DNA of 64,000 nt from DATAGF01 sp963835685 (GCA_963835685.1 CAWIGI010000014.1:248001-312000), one strand, 5' to 3'. Positions 26,017 through 36,091 are shown, counted from the first letter of the stretch. Notes: generated by a model from the letters alone, not told the origin. Numbers and translations are program-made.

Positions 26017-27141
26017 CTACTGGTCGGGGAGGCCGGGGGTCGTGCGGATGTCCCGGACCTCCCCGCCCCCGTCGATGAACGCCCGCAGCTGCTCCGGCCG
26101 GTACCCGTCGAGGCCGAGCCGGTCGCGGGCGCTGGAGGCGATCGCCTGGCCGAAGGCGACCTCCTCCCGGCCGGCAGCCCGCTCGCGGCCCGGGCTGCGC
26201 CGGTACGCGCGCAGCCACCGGTAGATCCCCTTGCGCGACTCGTGGGCGAGCCCGTCGGCGCTCGGGGCGACGTATCGCCCGGCGGCGCGCTCGTCCGCGG
26301 CGGCGCGGGGGTCGTCGGGCCGGCGGCCGGAGAAATGGCCCTCCCGGAACTCCAGGCCGGCGCGGGCGGCCCGGTGAACGAGCCAGAGCAGGGGGATCTC
26401 CGCGAGCGCGCAATCCTCGTACCCGCCCCCGACGTCGGAGTGGACGCCCGCGAACCAGACCTGCTCGAGCACCTGGTTGCGCGCCTCGTCCTGGCGGTTC
26501 CAGAGGCTCGGCACGAACGGCCCGCGGGCCTCGTCGATCGCGAGGGCCTGGTACGCGAGGTCAACCATCGTGCTCAGGTCCGTGTCGTGGAACTCCCAGC
26601 GGCGATTGAGCACGTTGGCCCAGCCGGGCCCGAGCACGGGGATCCCCAGGGCGCCGACCGTGTCCCAGACGCCGATGAAGTGGATCCGCGGCTCGTGGGA
26701 GAAGGAGCGCCGGAAGAGGGTCGCGCGGGTGCCGCGCGGGTGGGACGTCGGGTCGCGTCCACGGTAGATCGCGTAGGCGTCGCCGAGCCGGCCCGCGTGC
26801 TCGCGCCGCAGGATCCCGCTGTTGCGGACCATGCCGGCGGTGCTGCGCGCCGTGAACGCGCCCCGGCTGAAGCCGAAGAAGTAGAGCTCGTCGCCCGGCT
26901 CGTAGTTCTCGACCAGGAACCGGTAGCACTCGCGGACGTGCTTCGACAGGCCGAACCCGAAGGCCCCGCCCCTCAGCCGCTCGCGGGGGCTCGTGCCGAG
27001 CCCGGCGTTGTAGAAGACCCGCTGCGCGACGCCCGACGAGTCGCGGTCGGCCAGGGCGAGCGCGACCTTGACGACGTTCGTCGGCGACACCTGGTCCGGG
27101 ATGTTCCAGGTGCCGTCGCAGCAGACGACGATCCGCTTCAC
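26017..27141 (-). CDS. DUF2235 alpha/beta-hydrolase protein
   Basis: A 374-residue protein beginning MKRIVVCCDGTWNIPDQ, the hallmark of DUF2235, with the nucleophile elbow GFSRGAFTARS, the aspartate region FIGVWDTVGALGIP and the histidine region FAGVHSDVGGGYED. The family includes Tle1-type phospholipases of type VI secretion; here no T6SS genes are near, so it is probably a cytoplasmic hydrolase of unknown substrate. It starts the minus-strand group with the propeller protein. Confidence 0.85.
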   Translation of the reverse strand: MKRIVVCCDGTWNIPDQVSPTNVVKVALALADRDSSGVAQRVFYNAGLGTSPRERLRGGAFGFGLSKHVRECYRFLVENYEPGDELYFFGFSRGAFTARSTAGMVRNSGILRREHAGRLGDAYAIYRGRDPTSHPRGTRATLFRRSFSHEPRIHFIGVWDTVGALGIPVLGPGWANVLNRRWEFHDTDLSTMVDLAYQALAIDEARGPFVPSLWNRQDEARNQVLEQVWFAGVHSDVGGGYEDCALAEIPLLWLVHRAARAGLEFREGHFSGRRPDDPRAAADERAAGRYVAPSADGLAHESRKGIYRWLRAYRRSPGRERAAGREEVAFGQAIASSARDRLGLDGYRPEQLRAFIDGGGEVRDIRTTPGLPDQ

Positions 27142-27240
27142 GCCGCAAACCCCCGGGGTCGTTCCGGGGCGAGGCTATTCCATCGTCGCCGTTCGGCGGC
27201 GGGTTTCGCCTCTGGACCGGCGACCGGACGGGAGCTTAGG

Positions 27241-29601
27241 GTGGACGCCCCCCACCTCGAAGGAGCGGACGCCCTGGCCCGATCCCGGCACAGCCGACCC
27301 CGCGCAGCGCTCTTCCGGGCCGCGGCGGTCGTCGCCGCGGCGGTCGCGCTCGCCGTCGCGCCCGCTGCGGGGGCCTTCGACACCGGGCCCCACTTCGACA
27401 TCACGCGCGACGCGCTGACGGCCGAGGGGTTCAACGACCGCGCGATCCAGACGGCTCAGGTGAGCAACTGGTTCGTCAACCTCTACGAGAACGCCGAGTC
27501 GATCCCCTTCTCCGGGCACGCCGGCGCCTTCAAGGAGCTGGTCGGCGGGGTCAGCGGCCTCGAGGCGGTGGCCGTCGCCCTCAACCGGTGGCCGGACGAG
27601 GTCGTCAACAACGCCGACTTCAGCCACTTCGACGCCAGCGGCGGCGGCTTCTCGACCGCCGGCGCGCTCACGGCGGAGTGGGACCGGCTGCGCCGCGCCA
27701 TCGGCGCCATGGCCGTCGAGGCGCGCGACCAGAACGACCCGCTGCAGCTGCTGAGCATCCTCGGGATCAGCCTGCACCAGGTGCAGGACTTCTACTCGCA
27801 CACGAACTGGCTCGAGCCCGGCGGGGTGGCGGGCGCCGAGGGGCCGGACTGGGAGGCGCAGGGGTTCGGCCGCACGCCCACCTGGTTCGACGTGCCGCCG
27901 GCGGTGCGCGGCGCCGAGAACCTCTACGCGGGCGGCAGCGTCGGGATCCCCCGCAACCACGGCGGCTGGAACGCCGACAAGAACCGCAGCCTGACGCGCT
28001 TCAACGCCAAGGACTGGCCGGGGCGGCCGCTCTACGCCGAGGCCCACCTGGCCGCCTACTTCGCCACCCGCCAGTGGGTGCAGGCCCTGCGCGCCCACGT
28101 CGCCGACGAGGCCTTCTGGGCGCGCGCGATGCGCCTCGCGAGCTCCCCCTCCCTGCTCGCCAAGGACCAGAAGGGCGCCCTGAACATCTCGTTCGCCTCC
28201 GGCCACTGGCAGGGGCAGGGCGAGGCGTGCAACCCGAGCTTCTCGACCCTGAGCTGCGGCGACCGCAACGGTCCGGGCGGGGACCTGATCGATCTGCGGG
28301 GCGCGGTGATCGACTACTTCCGGCCCGTGCTCGTCGTGAGCGAGGCGCGACGGCGATTCGAGAGCAACATCACGCGCACGCACGGCCCCGCGGACGGCAC
28401 GCCGTTCCCGGTCCCGTCGAGCCAGCCGCTGCAGCAGTCGACGCGCTTCGTGCGGCTGCAGGTCACGTCGATGGCCGAGATCGACAACCTCGACATCCCG
28501 GGCCGCGCCGACCTGTTCACCCGAGCCCGCATCGGCTCGCAGCGCTTCCTGTCGGGGGTCATCAACAGCCGCGACTCGTTCTCGTTCCGGCTCCCCAACT
28601 ACCCGTTCACCTTCATCAAGGCCGTCCCTCGGGGGACGAGCTTCGGGACCCCCGTGACGTCGATCCGGGTGCGCATCCGCACCGGCGACGTCCGCTTCGC
28701 CGGCACCGACGACGACGTCTACCTGCGCATCAGCGACAGCCGGCGCTTCGCGCTCGACAAGCGCCTCTACAACGACTTCGAGCGCGACGACCACGACACC
28801 TACAGCGTCCCGATCGACGGGGCCGTCGCCGACGGCCTGCGGGTCGGCGACATCCGCTACCTCCAGATCGAGAAGTCGCGCGACGGGATCGCCGGCGGCT
28901 GGCGCCTGGGCGGGGCGCAGGTGTGGGTCAACGAGCGCCTGGCCGTCTCGAACGACCGCATCAACCGCTGGCTCGAGGACGACCGCCGCACCTGGCGCGC
29001 GCGTCGCCCCTCGCTGCCGGCGGCGACCGGCCGCGCGGCGCCCGTCTTCCTGCAGCTCTGGGAGATGGACGCGCCGATCCGCGGCGACCACGACCACACC
29101 GACACCCACCCCTGGGACCGGCGCAAGGACACCGCCCTCGCCTACGCGCCCGGCTCCGGCGACCGGACCGGGCGGGCCGTGGCCGGCAGCCGCTTCGGGG
29201 GCCGGCTGGGCGACGGCGAGGACGCGCGCCTCTCGTGGCTGCTCTCGACGCTCGACCCGGCGCCGGCGACGATCGGGCCCTCGCCGCCCCCCACGGGGAC
29301 GGGCCCGGGCCCGCCGCCGCCGCCGCCGCCGCCGCCCGACCTGCGCATCACCGCGTTCGACCTCGACGGGTTCACCGTGACCAACTCCGGGGCCGGGCCG
29401 GCCGGGCCCTTCCTCGTCTCGGCCCAGTACCGGGGCAGCTTCAGCTTCCCCGGCCTGGCCGCGGGCGCCTCGATCACCCAGCCGGCGCTCCAAGTGTGCA
29501 GCGACGGGGCGAGCTACACCGCGACCGCCGACTCGGCCGGCCAGGTGACCGAGTCGGACGAGACCAACAACACCTTCACCTTCGGCCCGATCTTCTGCTG
29601 A
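27241..29601 (+). CDS. Secreted HET-C-like protein with PLAT and CARDB domains
   Basis: Up to 786 residues. A signal peptide (about 22-46, ending AAGAF) precedes a HET-C/zinc-phospholipase-C-like domain with HFDITRDALTAEGF and the helix ISLHQVQDFYSHTNWLE, both His-rich. A PLAT/LH2-like beta-sandwich (about 465-560, GTDDDVYLRISD, LQIEKSRDGIAGGWRLGG) follows, then a polyproline linker and a C-terminal CARDB-type adhesion domain (about 701-786, ending TESDETNNTFTF). The start is uncertain: GTG 27241 is in frame, but GAAGGAG at 27258-27264 would best serve a CTG at 27274. It is probably an exported lipid-acting or surface protein; activity is inferred only. Confidence 0.75.
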   Translation: MDAPHLEGADALARSRHSRPRAALFRAAAVVAAAVALAVAPAAGAFDTGPHFDITRDALTAEGFNDRAIQTAQVSNWFVNLYENAESIPFSGHAGAFKELVGGVSGLEAVAVALNRWPDEVVNNADFSHFDASGGGFSTAGALTAEWDRLRRAIGAMAVEARDQNDPLQLLSILGISLHQVQDFYSHTNWLEPGGVAGAEGPDWEAQGFGRTPTWFDVPPAVRGAENLYAGGSVGIPRNHGGWNADKNRSLTRFNAKDWPGRPLYAEAHLAAYFATRQWVQALRAHVADEAFWARAMRLASSPSLLAKDQKGALNISFASGHWQGQGEACNPSFSTLSCGDRNGPGGDLIDLRGAVIDYFRPVLVVSEARRRFESNITRTHGPADGTPFPVPSSQPLQQSTRFVRLQVTSMAEIDNLDIPGRADLFTRARIGSQRFLSGVINSRDSFSFRLPNYPFTFIKAVPRGTSFGTPVTSIRVRIRTGDVRFAGTDDDVYLRISDSRRFALDKRLYNDFERDDHDTYSVPIDGAVADGLRVGDIRYLQIEKSRDGIAGGWRLGGAQVWVNERLAVSNDRINRWLEDDRRTWRARRPSLPAATGRAAPVFLQLWEMDAPIRGDHDHTDTHPWDRRKDTALAYAPGSGDRTGRAVAGSRFGGRLGDGEDARLSWLLSTLDPAPATIGPSPPPTGTGPGPPPPPPPPPDLRITAFDLDGFTVTNSGAGPAGPFLVSAQYRGSFSFPGLAAGASITQPALQVCSDGASYTATADSAGQVTESDETNNTFTFGPIFC

Positions 29602-29620
29602 GCGGCGTGGCGCGCGTGCG

Positions 29621-30694
29621 TCAGGGGGTCACGGCCACCTTGATGACACCGTCCTCCTGGTTCGAGAAGAGCGAGTAGGCCTCCTCGATCTCGTCGAGGG
29701 AGAACCGGTGGGTGATGAGCTGGCCGAGGTTCAGGCGACCGGTCTTCACGAGGTTCATCAGGGCGCCGAGCCGCTTCTTGCCCCCGGGGCAGAGCGTGGT
29801 GCGGATGTCGATGTCGCCGATCCCGTAGATGAAGGGCTCCAGCGGGATGGTGACCTTGTCCCCGTAGACGCCGAGCGACGAGACGACGCCGGCCGGGCGC
29901 ACGGCCTTGAGGCAGTTCTCGAAGGTCTCCTGGATGCCGAGCGCCTCGATTGCGACGTCCGCGCCGCGGCCCTCCGTGAGCGCCTTCACCTTCGCGACCG
30001 GGTCCTCCTGCGTGTAGTCGATGACGATGTCGGCGCCCATCGTGCGCGCCATCTCGAGGCGCTTGGGGTTGGCGTCCACGGCGACCACCAGGCCGGCGCC
30101 CCGCAGCCGCGCCCCCGCCGTGGCGCAGAGGCCGATCGGCCCCTGGGCGAAGACCACGACCGAGTCCCCGAGCTGCACGTCGGCGGTCTCGACGGCCGAG
30201 ATGCCCGTGGTGGCGATGTCGGTGACGAAGAGGACCTCCTCGTCCGAGAGCCCCTCAGGGATCTTCGCCAGGTTGGCCTGGGCGTAGGGCACGCGGAAGT
30301 ACTCGGCCTGGACGCCGTCCATCGAGTTGCCCAGGCGCCAGCCGCCGATGATCCCCCACTGGTCCTCGAACCCCGCGCACTGTGAGAAGTCCCCGGCCTG
30401 GCAGAAGTAGCAGCTGCCGCAGGGCGTGATCGCCCCGACCACGACCCGGTCGCCGACCTCGTAGCCCTGGACGGCCTCGCCGACCTCGTGGATGACGCCC
30501 GACGGCTCGTGCCCGACGACGCGCCCGGGCGCGACCGGGTACTCCCCGCGCCAGATGTGCGAGTCGGTGCCGCAGATCGTCGTCGTCGTGATCTTGACGA
30601 TCGCGTCCGTGGGGCCGCAGCTCGGGACCGGGACCTCCTCGATGTGGATGTCGCGGACATCCTTGAAGACCGCTGCGCGCATGGCCTCGGGCAT
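29621..30694 (-). CDS. Zinc-dependent medium-chain alcohol dehydrogenase
   Basis: A 357-residue MDR enzyme. The catalytic zinc ligands are in TTICGTDSHIW (Cys) and VGHEPSGV (His-Glu); the structural zinc region CGSCYFCQAGDFSQC is present; the cofactor fold has GPIGLCATAGARL. The sequence resembles bacterial secondary-alcohol dehydrogenases. It converges with the HET-C-like gene 20 bases away and is divergent from the ATPase gene. Substrate and NAD/NADP preference are not certain. Confidence 0.87.
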   Translation of the reverse strand: MPEAMRAAVFKDVRDIHIEEVPVPSCGPTDAIVKITTTTICGTDSHIWRGEYPVAPGRVVGHEPSGVIHEVGEAVQGYEVGDRVVVGAITPCGSCYFCQAGDFSQCAGFEDQWGIIGGWRLGNSMDGVQAEYFRVPYAQANLAKIPEGLSDEEVLFVTDIATTGISAVETADVQLGDSVVVFAQGPIGLCATAGARLRGAGLVVAVDANPKRLEMARTMGADIVIDYTQEDPVAKVKALTEGRGADVAIEALGIQETFENCLKAVRPAGVVSSLGVYGDKVTIPLEPFIYGIGDIDIRTTLCPGGKKRLGALMNLVKTGRLNLGQLITHRFSLDEIEEAYSLFSNQEDGVIKVAVTP

Positions 30695-30846
30695 CGGCGC
30701 TCCTCCTCAGGGGACGGGTGGCCGCACGATACTGACGGGGAAGGCGGGACGCGGCAACGCGTGCCGTCGGGCGCTTTTCGCGCTCCGGCCTCCCCGTGGG
30801 CCGCGCCGCCGACCGGTCGGCCTTTCTCCGTCCGGACCCATGGTTC

Positions 30847-31305
30847 ATGATGCGCGGGTCCCGACCGCGGTTCACGGACCGGTCGCCTCTTGCCCAGGAG
30901 GCCGTCCCCCTGCACGACCCCCATCTCGACATCTCCTTCCACGAGCGCCTGCCGCGCCGGCTGGTGGCGGTGCCCCGCGCGCGCAAGCTCGCCGCGGAGG
31001 CCCTCACGACGGCCGGGGCGCCGGGTGCCGGCGACGACCTCGCCCTGGTCATCACCGAGCTGGTCGCGAACGCGGTCCGGCACGGGCGCGGCCGGCGGAT
31101 CAGCATGCGCCTCCAGGCGGACGGGCGGTCGGTGCGCGTCGAGATCGAGAACCGGCGCTGGACGACGCTGCCCCGGCGACGGCTCGCCTCGGACGTGCGG
31201 CCCAACGGCCGCGGCCTCGCGCTGGTCGCCGCCTGCTCGCGGGACTGGGGCGTCGTGGCCGAGGGCCGCGGCCTGACCCGGGTCTGGGCCGAGGTTGACC
31301 GCTAG
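30847..31305 (+). CDS. Anti-sigma-factor-type ATP-binding protein
   Basis: A 152-residue protein of the HATPase_c_2/RsbW type that binds and phosphorylates or sequesters partner proteins. The N-box is ITELVANAVRHGRG and the second motif is NGRGLALVAACSRDWGV. Two ATGs (30847, 30850) can start it; upstream residues are weak. These proteins inhibit a sigma factor until released by a STAS antagonist; one STAS gene lies 8 kb away (39391), but no linkage is proven. GTTGAC ends the gene at 31294. Confidence 0.8.
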   Translation: MMRGSRPRFTDRSPLAQEAVPLHDPHLDISFHERLPRRLVAVPRARKLAAEALTTAGAPGAGDDLALVITELVANAVRHGRGRRISMRLQADGRSVRVEIENRRWTTLPRRRLASDVRPNGRGLALVAACSRDWGVVAEGRGLTRVWAEVDR

Positions 31306-31340
31306 TCGGCGGACCATACGCCCCTCTCCCGGCTCCGCCT

Positions 31341-31359
31341 GACGGCGGGGCGCGCCGTC
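31341..31359. terminator. Short hairpin between convergent genes
   Basis: GACGGCG-gggcg-CGCCGTC is a perfect 7-bp stem with a 5-base loop, 36 bases after the ATPase gene and just before the convergent gene end. It could terminate either side; no clear T-run. Confidence 0.4.
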
Positions 31360-31366
31360 CGAGGCG

Positions 31367-31624
31367 CTAGTTCGGACCGCCGTCCGAGAGGATCGACCCG
31401 AAGCGGGCCTGGCCGCCGCGCCAGTGGATCTCGCGGACGACGCCCATCACCAGCTCGGCCCGCTCGTCGTGCTCCATCTCCTCGAGCTGGCGCACCTGCT
31501 CGGCCGAGGCGCTCACGTCCCCGGCCTCGGCGAGCGCCCGTAGCGGGTCGCCGATGAGGGCCTCGCGGAACGCCGGGTCGGCGACCGCCCGGGCCCAGAG
31601 GGGGACGCCCTCCGACGGCTCCAT
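31367..31624 (-). CDS. Small acidic Nif11/RiPP-leader-like protein
   Basis: An 85-residue protein whose body (WARAVADPAFREALIGDPLR, then AEQVRQLEEMEHDERAELV) has the helix pattern of short peptide-leader families such as Nif11-like or Franean1_4349-type precursors, and also resembles LigA-like small subunits. The tail HWRGGQARFGSILSDGGPN is glycine-rich. No maturation enzyme or transporter is near, so a peptide-product role is only a hypothesis. It shares the minus strand with the HTH_42 gene 22 bases upstream and may be co-transcribed with it. Confidence 0.5.
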   Translation of the reverse strand: MEPSEGVPLWARAVADPAFREALIGDPLRALAEAGDVSASAEQVRQLEEMEHDERAELVMGVVREIHWRGGQARFGSILSDGGPN

Positions 31625-31645
31625 GGCCGCATCATGGCACGGGGC

Positions 31646-32758
31646 TCACGGCGCGGCCACGAGGCGCACCTCGCGGCCGTCCGCGCCGGACGCGACCAGG
31701 CGCAGCAGCCTCCTGCCCTCCGCGGCGACCGAGGCGGCGGCCCGCTTCGGGATGCCCGCGTGCGTGACCACGAGCGTCGCCCTCCCCGAGCCGCGGTCGC
31801 TCTCGAGACGCCAAACCGCGCGCACGAGGCCGTCGACCAGCACCGAGCCGAACCCGACCCCCGCGACCGCCGACAGCCGGGCCCGGTCGGCGTCCGCGAC
31901 GACGCGGCTGCGGTCGGCGTGGGACAGCAGGACGTTGTCGTACTCGGGCAGGAAGCGCGGCGGGGCAGGCGTGCCGGGGTCGGGCCGCGGCGCGTCCGGC
32001 AGGTCGAAGAGCTCGCGCCCGCGCTCGTCGCGGAAGGTCCGCAGCCTCGGGCGCAGGCGCTCCAGCACGGCCCGCATGCCCGGCAGGCGCGACCACGCGG
32101 CGGCGTCGGCGGGCGCCGCCGGCCCGAAGGCCGCGAGGTACCGCAGCACGGCGTCGTCGATCGACAGCTCCGGCGCCGGCGGGCGGCCCAGCCACGACTC
32201 GGCGGTCGCGAGCGTGACCTGCGCCGTGCGCCCCCAGACGCCGCGCGGCGGAACCTGTACGAGCGGCAGGAGGCACCGGCAGGCGTAGGCGAGGGCGGCG
32301 GCGTCGTGCTCCGGGAAGCGCTCGCCCATGATGGCCCGCAGCTCGCGCGTGCTGCGCGGCTCGGCGAGCGCCATCCGCGCGGCGCGCATCACCGGCGCGA
32401 GGTCGACGCCGGCCAGCAGCGGCGAATAGGCCGGGTGGCGCGAGAGCTCCGCGTCGAGCACCGGCTGCATCAGCGCGCGCAGCGGGAGGCAGTCCTCGGC
32501 GCTCACGAGGTGGATGGTGCCCCGCATCGCGGCGATTCGGACGGCGCGGCGCTGCTCGAGCAGCGCCGCCAGCGCCGCGGGGCGGAAGCCCGACAGCCGC
32601 GACCACAGCGCGGTGTAGGGGTCGAGCGGCTCCTGGGCCTGGAGCCCGACAAGGCGCTCGACGGCCTCGAGGGGCGGCACGTCGGCCCGCTCCAGCAGCA
32701 GCTGGCGCGCGAGAAGGGCGCGGTTGAGGGCCCTCGGGCTGAGCGTCTCGGCCGCCAC
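31646..32758 (-). CDS. HTH_42 winged-helix protein, AlkZ/AlkX-like DNA glycosylase fold
   Basis: A 370-residue HTH_42-family protein. Near the start VERLVGLQAQEPLDPYTALW contains the QxQ motif that is catalytic in the AlkZ DNA glycosylases, and IAAMRGTIHLVSAEDCLPLR matches the next conserved block. The family includes interstrand-crosslink and alkyl-base glycosylases; substrate not shown. The end carries WRLESDRGSGRATLVV. ATG 32758 is the start. It is probably an intracellular DNA-repair protein. Confidence 0.75.
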   Translation of the reverse strand: MAAETLSPRALNRALLARQLLLERADVPPLEAVERLVGLQAQEPLDPYTALWSRLSGFRPAALAALLEQRRAVRIAAMRGTIHLVSAEDCLPLRALMQPVLDAELSRHPAYSPLLAGVDLAPVMRAARMALAEPRSTRELRAIMGERFPEHDAAALAYACRCLLPLVQVPPRGVWGRTAQVTLATAESWLGRPPAPELSIDDAVLRYLAAFGPAAPADAAAWSRLPGMRAVLERLRPRLRTFRDERGRELFDLPDAPRPDPGTPAPPRFLPEYDNVLLSHADRSRVVADADRARLSAVAGVGFGSVLVDGLVRAVWRLESDRGSGRATLVVTHAGIPKRAAASVAAEGRRLLRLVASGADGREVRLVAAP

Positions 32759-32783
32759 GAGGGCCCAGGGATATCACCGCGGG

Positions 32784-33065
32784 TCAGCTCGGGGTCGTCG
32801 ACGACCCCTGGCCGTCACCGCCCTGCCGCGACCCGCCGGGGCAGTCGCCCCGGTCCGGCGCCTGCTGCTCGGGCGTCGTCGTCCCGTCCTGCACGAACGT
32901 CGTCGCCGCCCCGCTCGACGACGAGCCGGTCGGCTCGCCCCCGTCGGCGAAGGCGCCCGTCGCGGCCAGGCCGAGCCCGCCGAGGCCGAGCGCGAGGGTC
33001 GCGCCGGCCACGGCGAGCCGCGTACCTCGGCGGCGGCCCGCGGGCCGGTCCGTCTCGTCGGTCAT
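32784..33065 (-). CDS. Short secreted or membrane-anchored low-complexity protein
   Basis: A 93-residue protein from ATG 33065, which follows AGGAGG by five bases. It has one hydrophobic helix (LAVAGATLALGLGGLGLAAT) then a Gly/Ser/Thr/Asp-rich, partly disordered exported tail with one cysteine. The frame is open to 33119 upstream. No family recognised. It is 25 bases from the HTH_42 gene on the same strand. Confidence 0.6.
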   Translation of the reverse strand: MTDETDRPAGRRRGTRLAVAGATLALGLGGLGLAATGAFADGGEPTGSSSSGAATTFVQDGTTTPEQQAPDRGDCPGGSRQGGDGQGSSTTPS

Positions 33066-33242
33066 CTCCGTCCTCCTGTGTCGTTGCCGGTCGAGGCCAT
33101 CCCGACAGATCGACCTCAAAGGAGCGTGAAGCGCGTCTCAGGATCCGGTGAGATGCGGCGTCGGCGGCCGACGCGCGGCCTAAGCTGGAGACCTGATGGG
33201 GGGCGGTTCCTGCAGCAGCTGAGCATGCTCCGGGGGGGAGCG

Positions 33243-36091
33243 GTGCTGACGTGGGCGCCGGCCTTCTCGTCGGCGCTGCCGCTCGCGCGCGCCCGCTGGC
33301 GCGAGCGCGGAGGGCTGCTCGTGGTGCCGCGGCGGGAGGACGCGACGCGGGCGCTGCAGGAGGAGACCGGCGGCGGGGCGGCCGTCCTCGGCCGCGAGGC
33401 GGTCACCTTCGCCGGCCTGCGCGGGCGGGTCGCCGCCGCAGCCGGCGTCCCGGAGCCCGCGCCGCCGTCGCCGATCGAGGTGCGCCTGGCGCTGCGCGAG
33501 GTGCTCGACGCCGCCGACCTGTCGGCCTTCGGCGCCTCGGCGGCGGCTCCCGGGTTCCTGTCGGCGGCCGAGCGGGCGATCGGGGAGCTGCGGGTGGCGG
33601 GCGTGCCGCCGGAGCGGGCGGCGGCGGCGGCGGCGACCCCCGTGGCCGTCGCGGTGGCGGCGATCCACGCGGCGGCCCGGGACGCCGTGCCGCACTGGAG
33701 CGACGCCCTCTGGGCCGCGGCCGGGCACGCGGAGGGCGTGGACGCCTTCCCGCCGGTGACGGTGTCGGGGTTCGACGACCTCGTCCCGGGCCAGTGGGCG
33801 CTCCTGCACGCGCTCGCGCGCACGACGCGCGTCGAGGTCGTGATGCCGTTCGATCCCGGGCGACCGGCGTTCGAGGCGCGTCATGCCCGCCAGGCCCGAT
33901 GGGCGCAGGCCGCCGAGCATCAGCGCGCCGGGGCGCAGGCGACCGACGGGCCCGCGGGCCTCGCCGCCCGCCTCTTCGACGAGGGGGCGCCGCCGGCCGC
34001 GCCCCCGCCGGTGCGGCTGGTCGGCGCCGCGGGGACGCGGGGAATGCTGCGGGCGGCCCTCGAGGAGGCGCTCGACGCGGCCGCCGCCGACGGGCTGCCG
34101 CTGTCGGCGGTCGCGCTCGTGGTGCCGCGGCTCGCCGAGGTGCGGGACGACCTCGAGCGCCTGCTGGACGACTGGGGCGTCCCGGCATCCTTGGCGAGTC
34201 GAGTGCGCGCCCTCGAGGCGCCGCTCGCCCTGGCCCTCGTGCACCTTCTGCGCCTGGGCGAGCTCGACGCGGAGGAGCCCGGGGCAATGGACCACCTGCT
34301 CGGGTGGCTGCGCAGCCCCTACAGCGGCGCCGACCAGGAGGACGTGGACCTGCTTCGAGGTCGCCGCGCGGCGCGGGCGGCTCGAGGGGCGCGAGCGAGC
34401 TGATGCGCCGCTGGGAGGGCCCGGCGATCGCACCGGCGCGGCGGCTGGTCGCCGCGGGGCGGCAGGGCCCGCGGGCCCAGCTCGCGGCGATGGTCGAGGT
34501 GGGCTGGGAGGCCCTGCGCCGCGCCGGGCGACGCCAGCGACCTGCCGACGCGGGCCGACAGCCGCGACCGGGCGGCTCTCGCGGCGCTCGCCGGCCTGGC
34601 GAGCGCGATCGGGGACGAGCGCCGACGCCGGGGATGGCGGGGGACGGGTCCCCGCCGGCCGCGCGGGCCGCTGCCGCCGGGCGTCGTCGGCGAGCTCATC
34701 GCCGACCTCACGACCGTCGCCCGGGAGGCAGGCGCCCGGGCGGGCTGGAGATCCACGACTTCGCGTCGCTGCGCGGGAGCCGCTACGAGGTCGTGGTGAT
34801 CGCCGGACTGGACGGGGACGGCTTCCCCACGGGCCCGGCGCCCGACCCGCTGCTGGCCGGCCTCCGCGAGCCGCTCGCCGACGTCCTGCCGGCCCGGGCG
34901 CCCGGCACCTCGGAGAGCCGCCTGCGCTTCGTCCACGCGGTCGACGCCGCCCGCTCGCGCGTCGTGCTCTTGCGGCGCACCGTCGATGACGAGGGGCGGC
35001 AGGTGGCGGCGTCGCCCTACTGGGTGGAGGCGTGCCGGGTCGCGGGGCGATCGTTCGCCGACCTCGACCGCGCGGCCGGCGCTCGCGGCGAGGTGGCGGA
35101 TTCGCCGGGGGCCGCGCCGCACCGAGCGCGAGGCCCTGCGCACGATGGCCCTCGATGGCGCGGTCGCGCCCGGCCTGCTCGCCGACGCCGCGTGCCGGCG
35201 GGTGCGGCCGGTGGGCGTCGCGCCGGAGGCCTTCCGCGATCTCGACCGCCTGCGGGTCACCGAGCTCGAGGCCTACCTGCGTTGCCCGTACGGCTGGTTC
35301 CGCGACCGCTACCTCGCCCCGGAGGAGATGGAGGAGCTCGATCGACCCGCGGTTCGAGGGCACCCTCGCCCACAGGGCCCTGCAGCGAGACCTACGCGCG
35401 CATGCACCGAGGAAGGCGCCGGGCCGTGCGTGCCGGCGACCCTCGAGCGCTACCGCGAGGCCCTCGAGGCCGAGCTGCCCGACGTCTGCGCCGCCGCGAG
35501 GCCGGCCGGCGCGGGCGCCGTCTACGACGCGCTGCAGGAGCGGCTGCGGCGCCACCTGAGCGCGCTCCTCGGCCGCGACGCGGCGCTCCGGTCGGAGCTG
35601 CGGCCGAGCCACTTCGAGCATCGATGGAGGACGCGACCCTGCTCGCCGCCGCGGCTCCCGGGGTGACGATCGCGGGGACGGTCAACCGGCTCGACGTGGC
35701 GGAGGACGGGGCCGCGCTGGTCGTCAACTACAAGCGGACGGGCGGAGAGTTCAAGGCGGCGAGCGCCGCCGTGACACGATCGGCTGCAGCTCCCGCTCTA
35801 CGGGATCATGGCCCGCCGGGACCTCGGGCTCGCCGGCGAGCCCGCGGGCGGCCTCTACATGGGGATCCTCTCGGCCAGCATCAGCGGCGCCGTCTGCGAC
35901 GACGTCCCGGGGGCGCCGGCCGTCCGCTCGGGCCTCGCCGTGACCCGCGGCGCAATGGGACCGAGATCCCGGACGATGCTCTCGCGGCCGCGCGTGAGTG
36001 CGGCCGCCGGCATCCACGCCGGCCGGCTCGACCCGCCTCAGCCGTCGACTCCTGCTCCCACTGGTGCCGCTGCGAGGACCTGTGGCGGTGA
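33243..36091 (+). pseudogene. AddB-like helicase-nuclease with Fe-S site, many frameshifts
   Basis: Reads as a single protein of about 950 codons split over three frames. The first 390 residues are an AddB-type inactive helicase region (LLVVPRREDATRALQEETG). The nuclease part has the iron-sulfur cysteines in YLRCPYGWFRDRY and DSCSHWCRCEDLW and the RecB-type motif GTVNRLD, then ALVVNYKRTG. Both catalytic aspartates of that motif read asparagine, each within GTCAAC. I find at least nine one- to four-base indels (34396, 34529, near 35123, 35340, 35386, 35755). GTG 33243 has GGGGGGGAG close upstream. The gene ends with TGA overlapping the next start. Either a real gene with errors or a decayed one. 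Confidence 0.7.

Noticed and set aside
25513..29601. One open frame of 1,362 codons on the plus strand
   Set aside because: The first 576 codons are the antisense of the DUF2235 and propeller genes; only the part after about 27241 has protein-like domains.
31367..31624. Confident RiPP precursor call
   Set aside because: No processing genes within 20 kb and the leader resemblance is weak, so kept only as a hypothesis.
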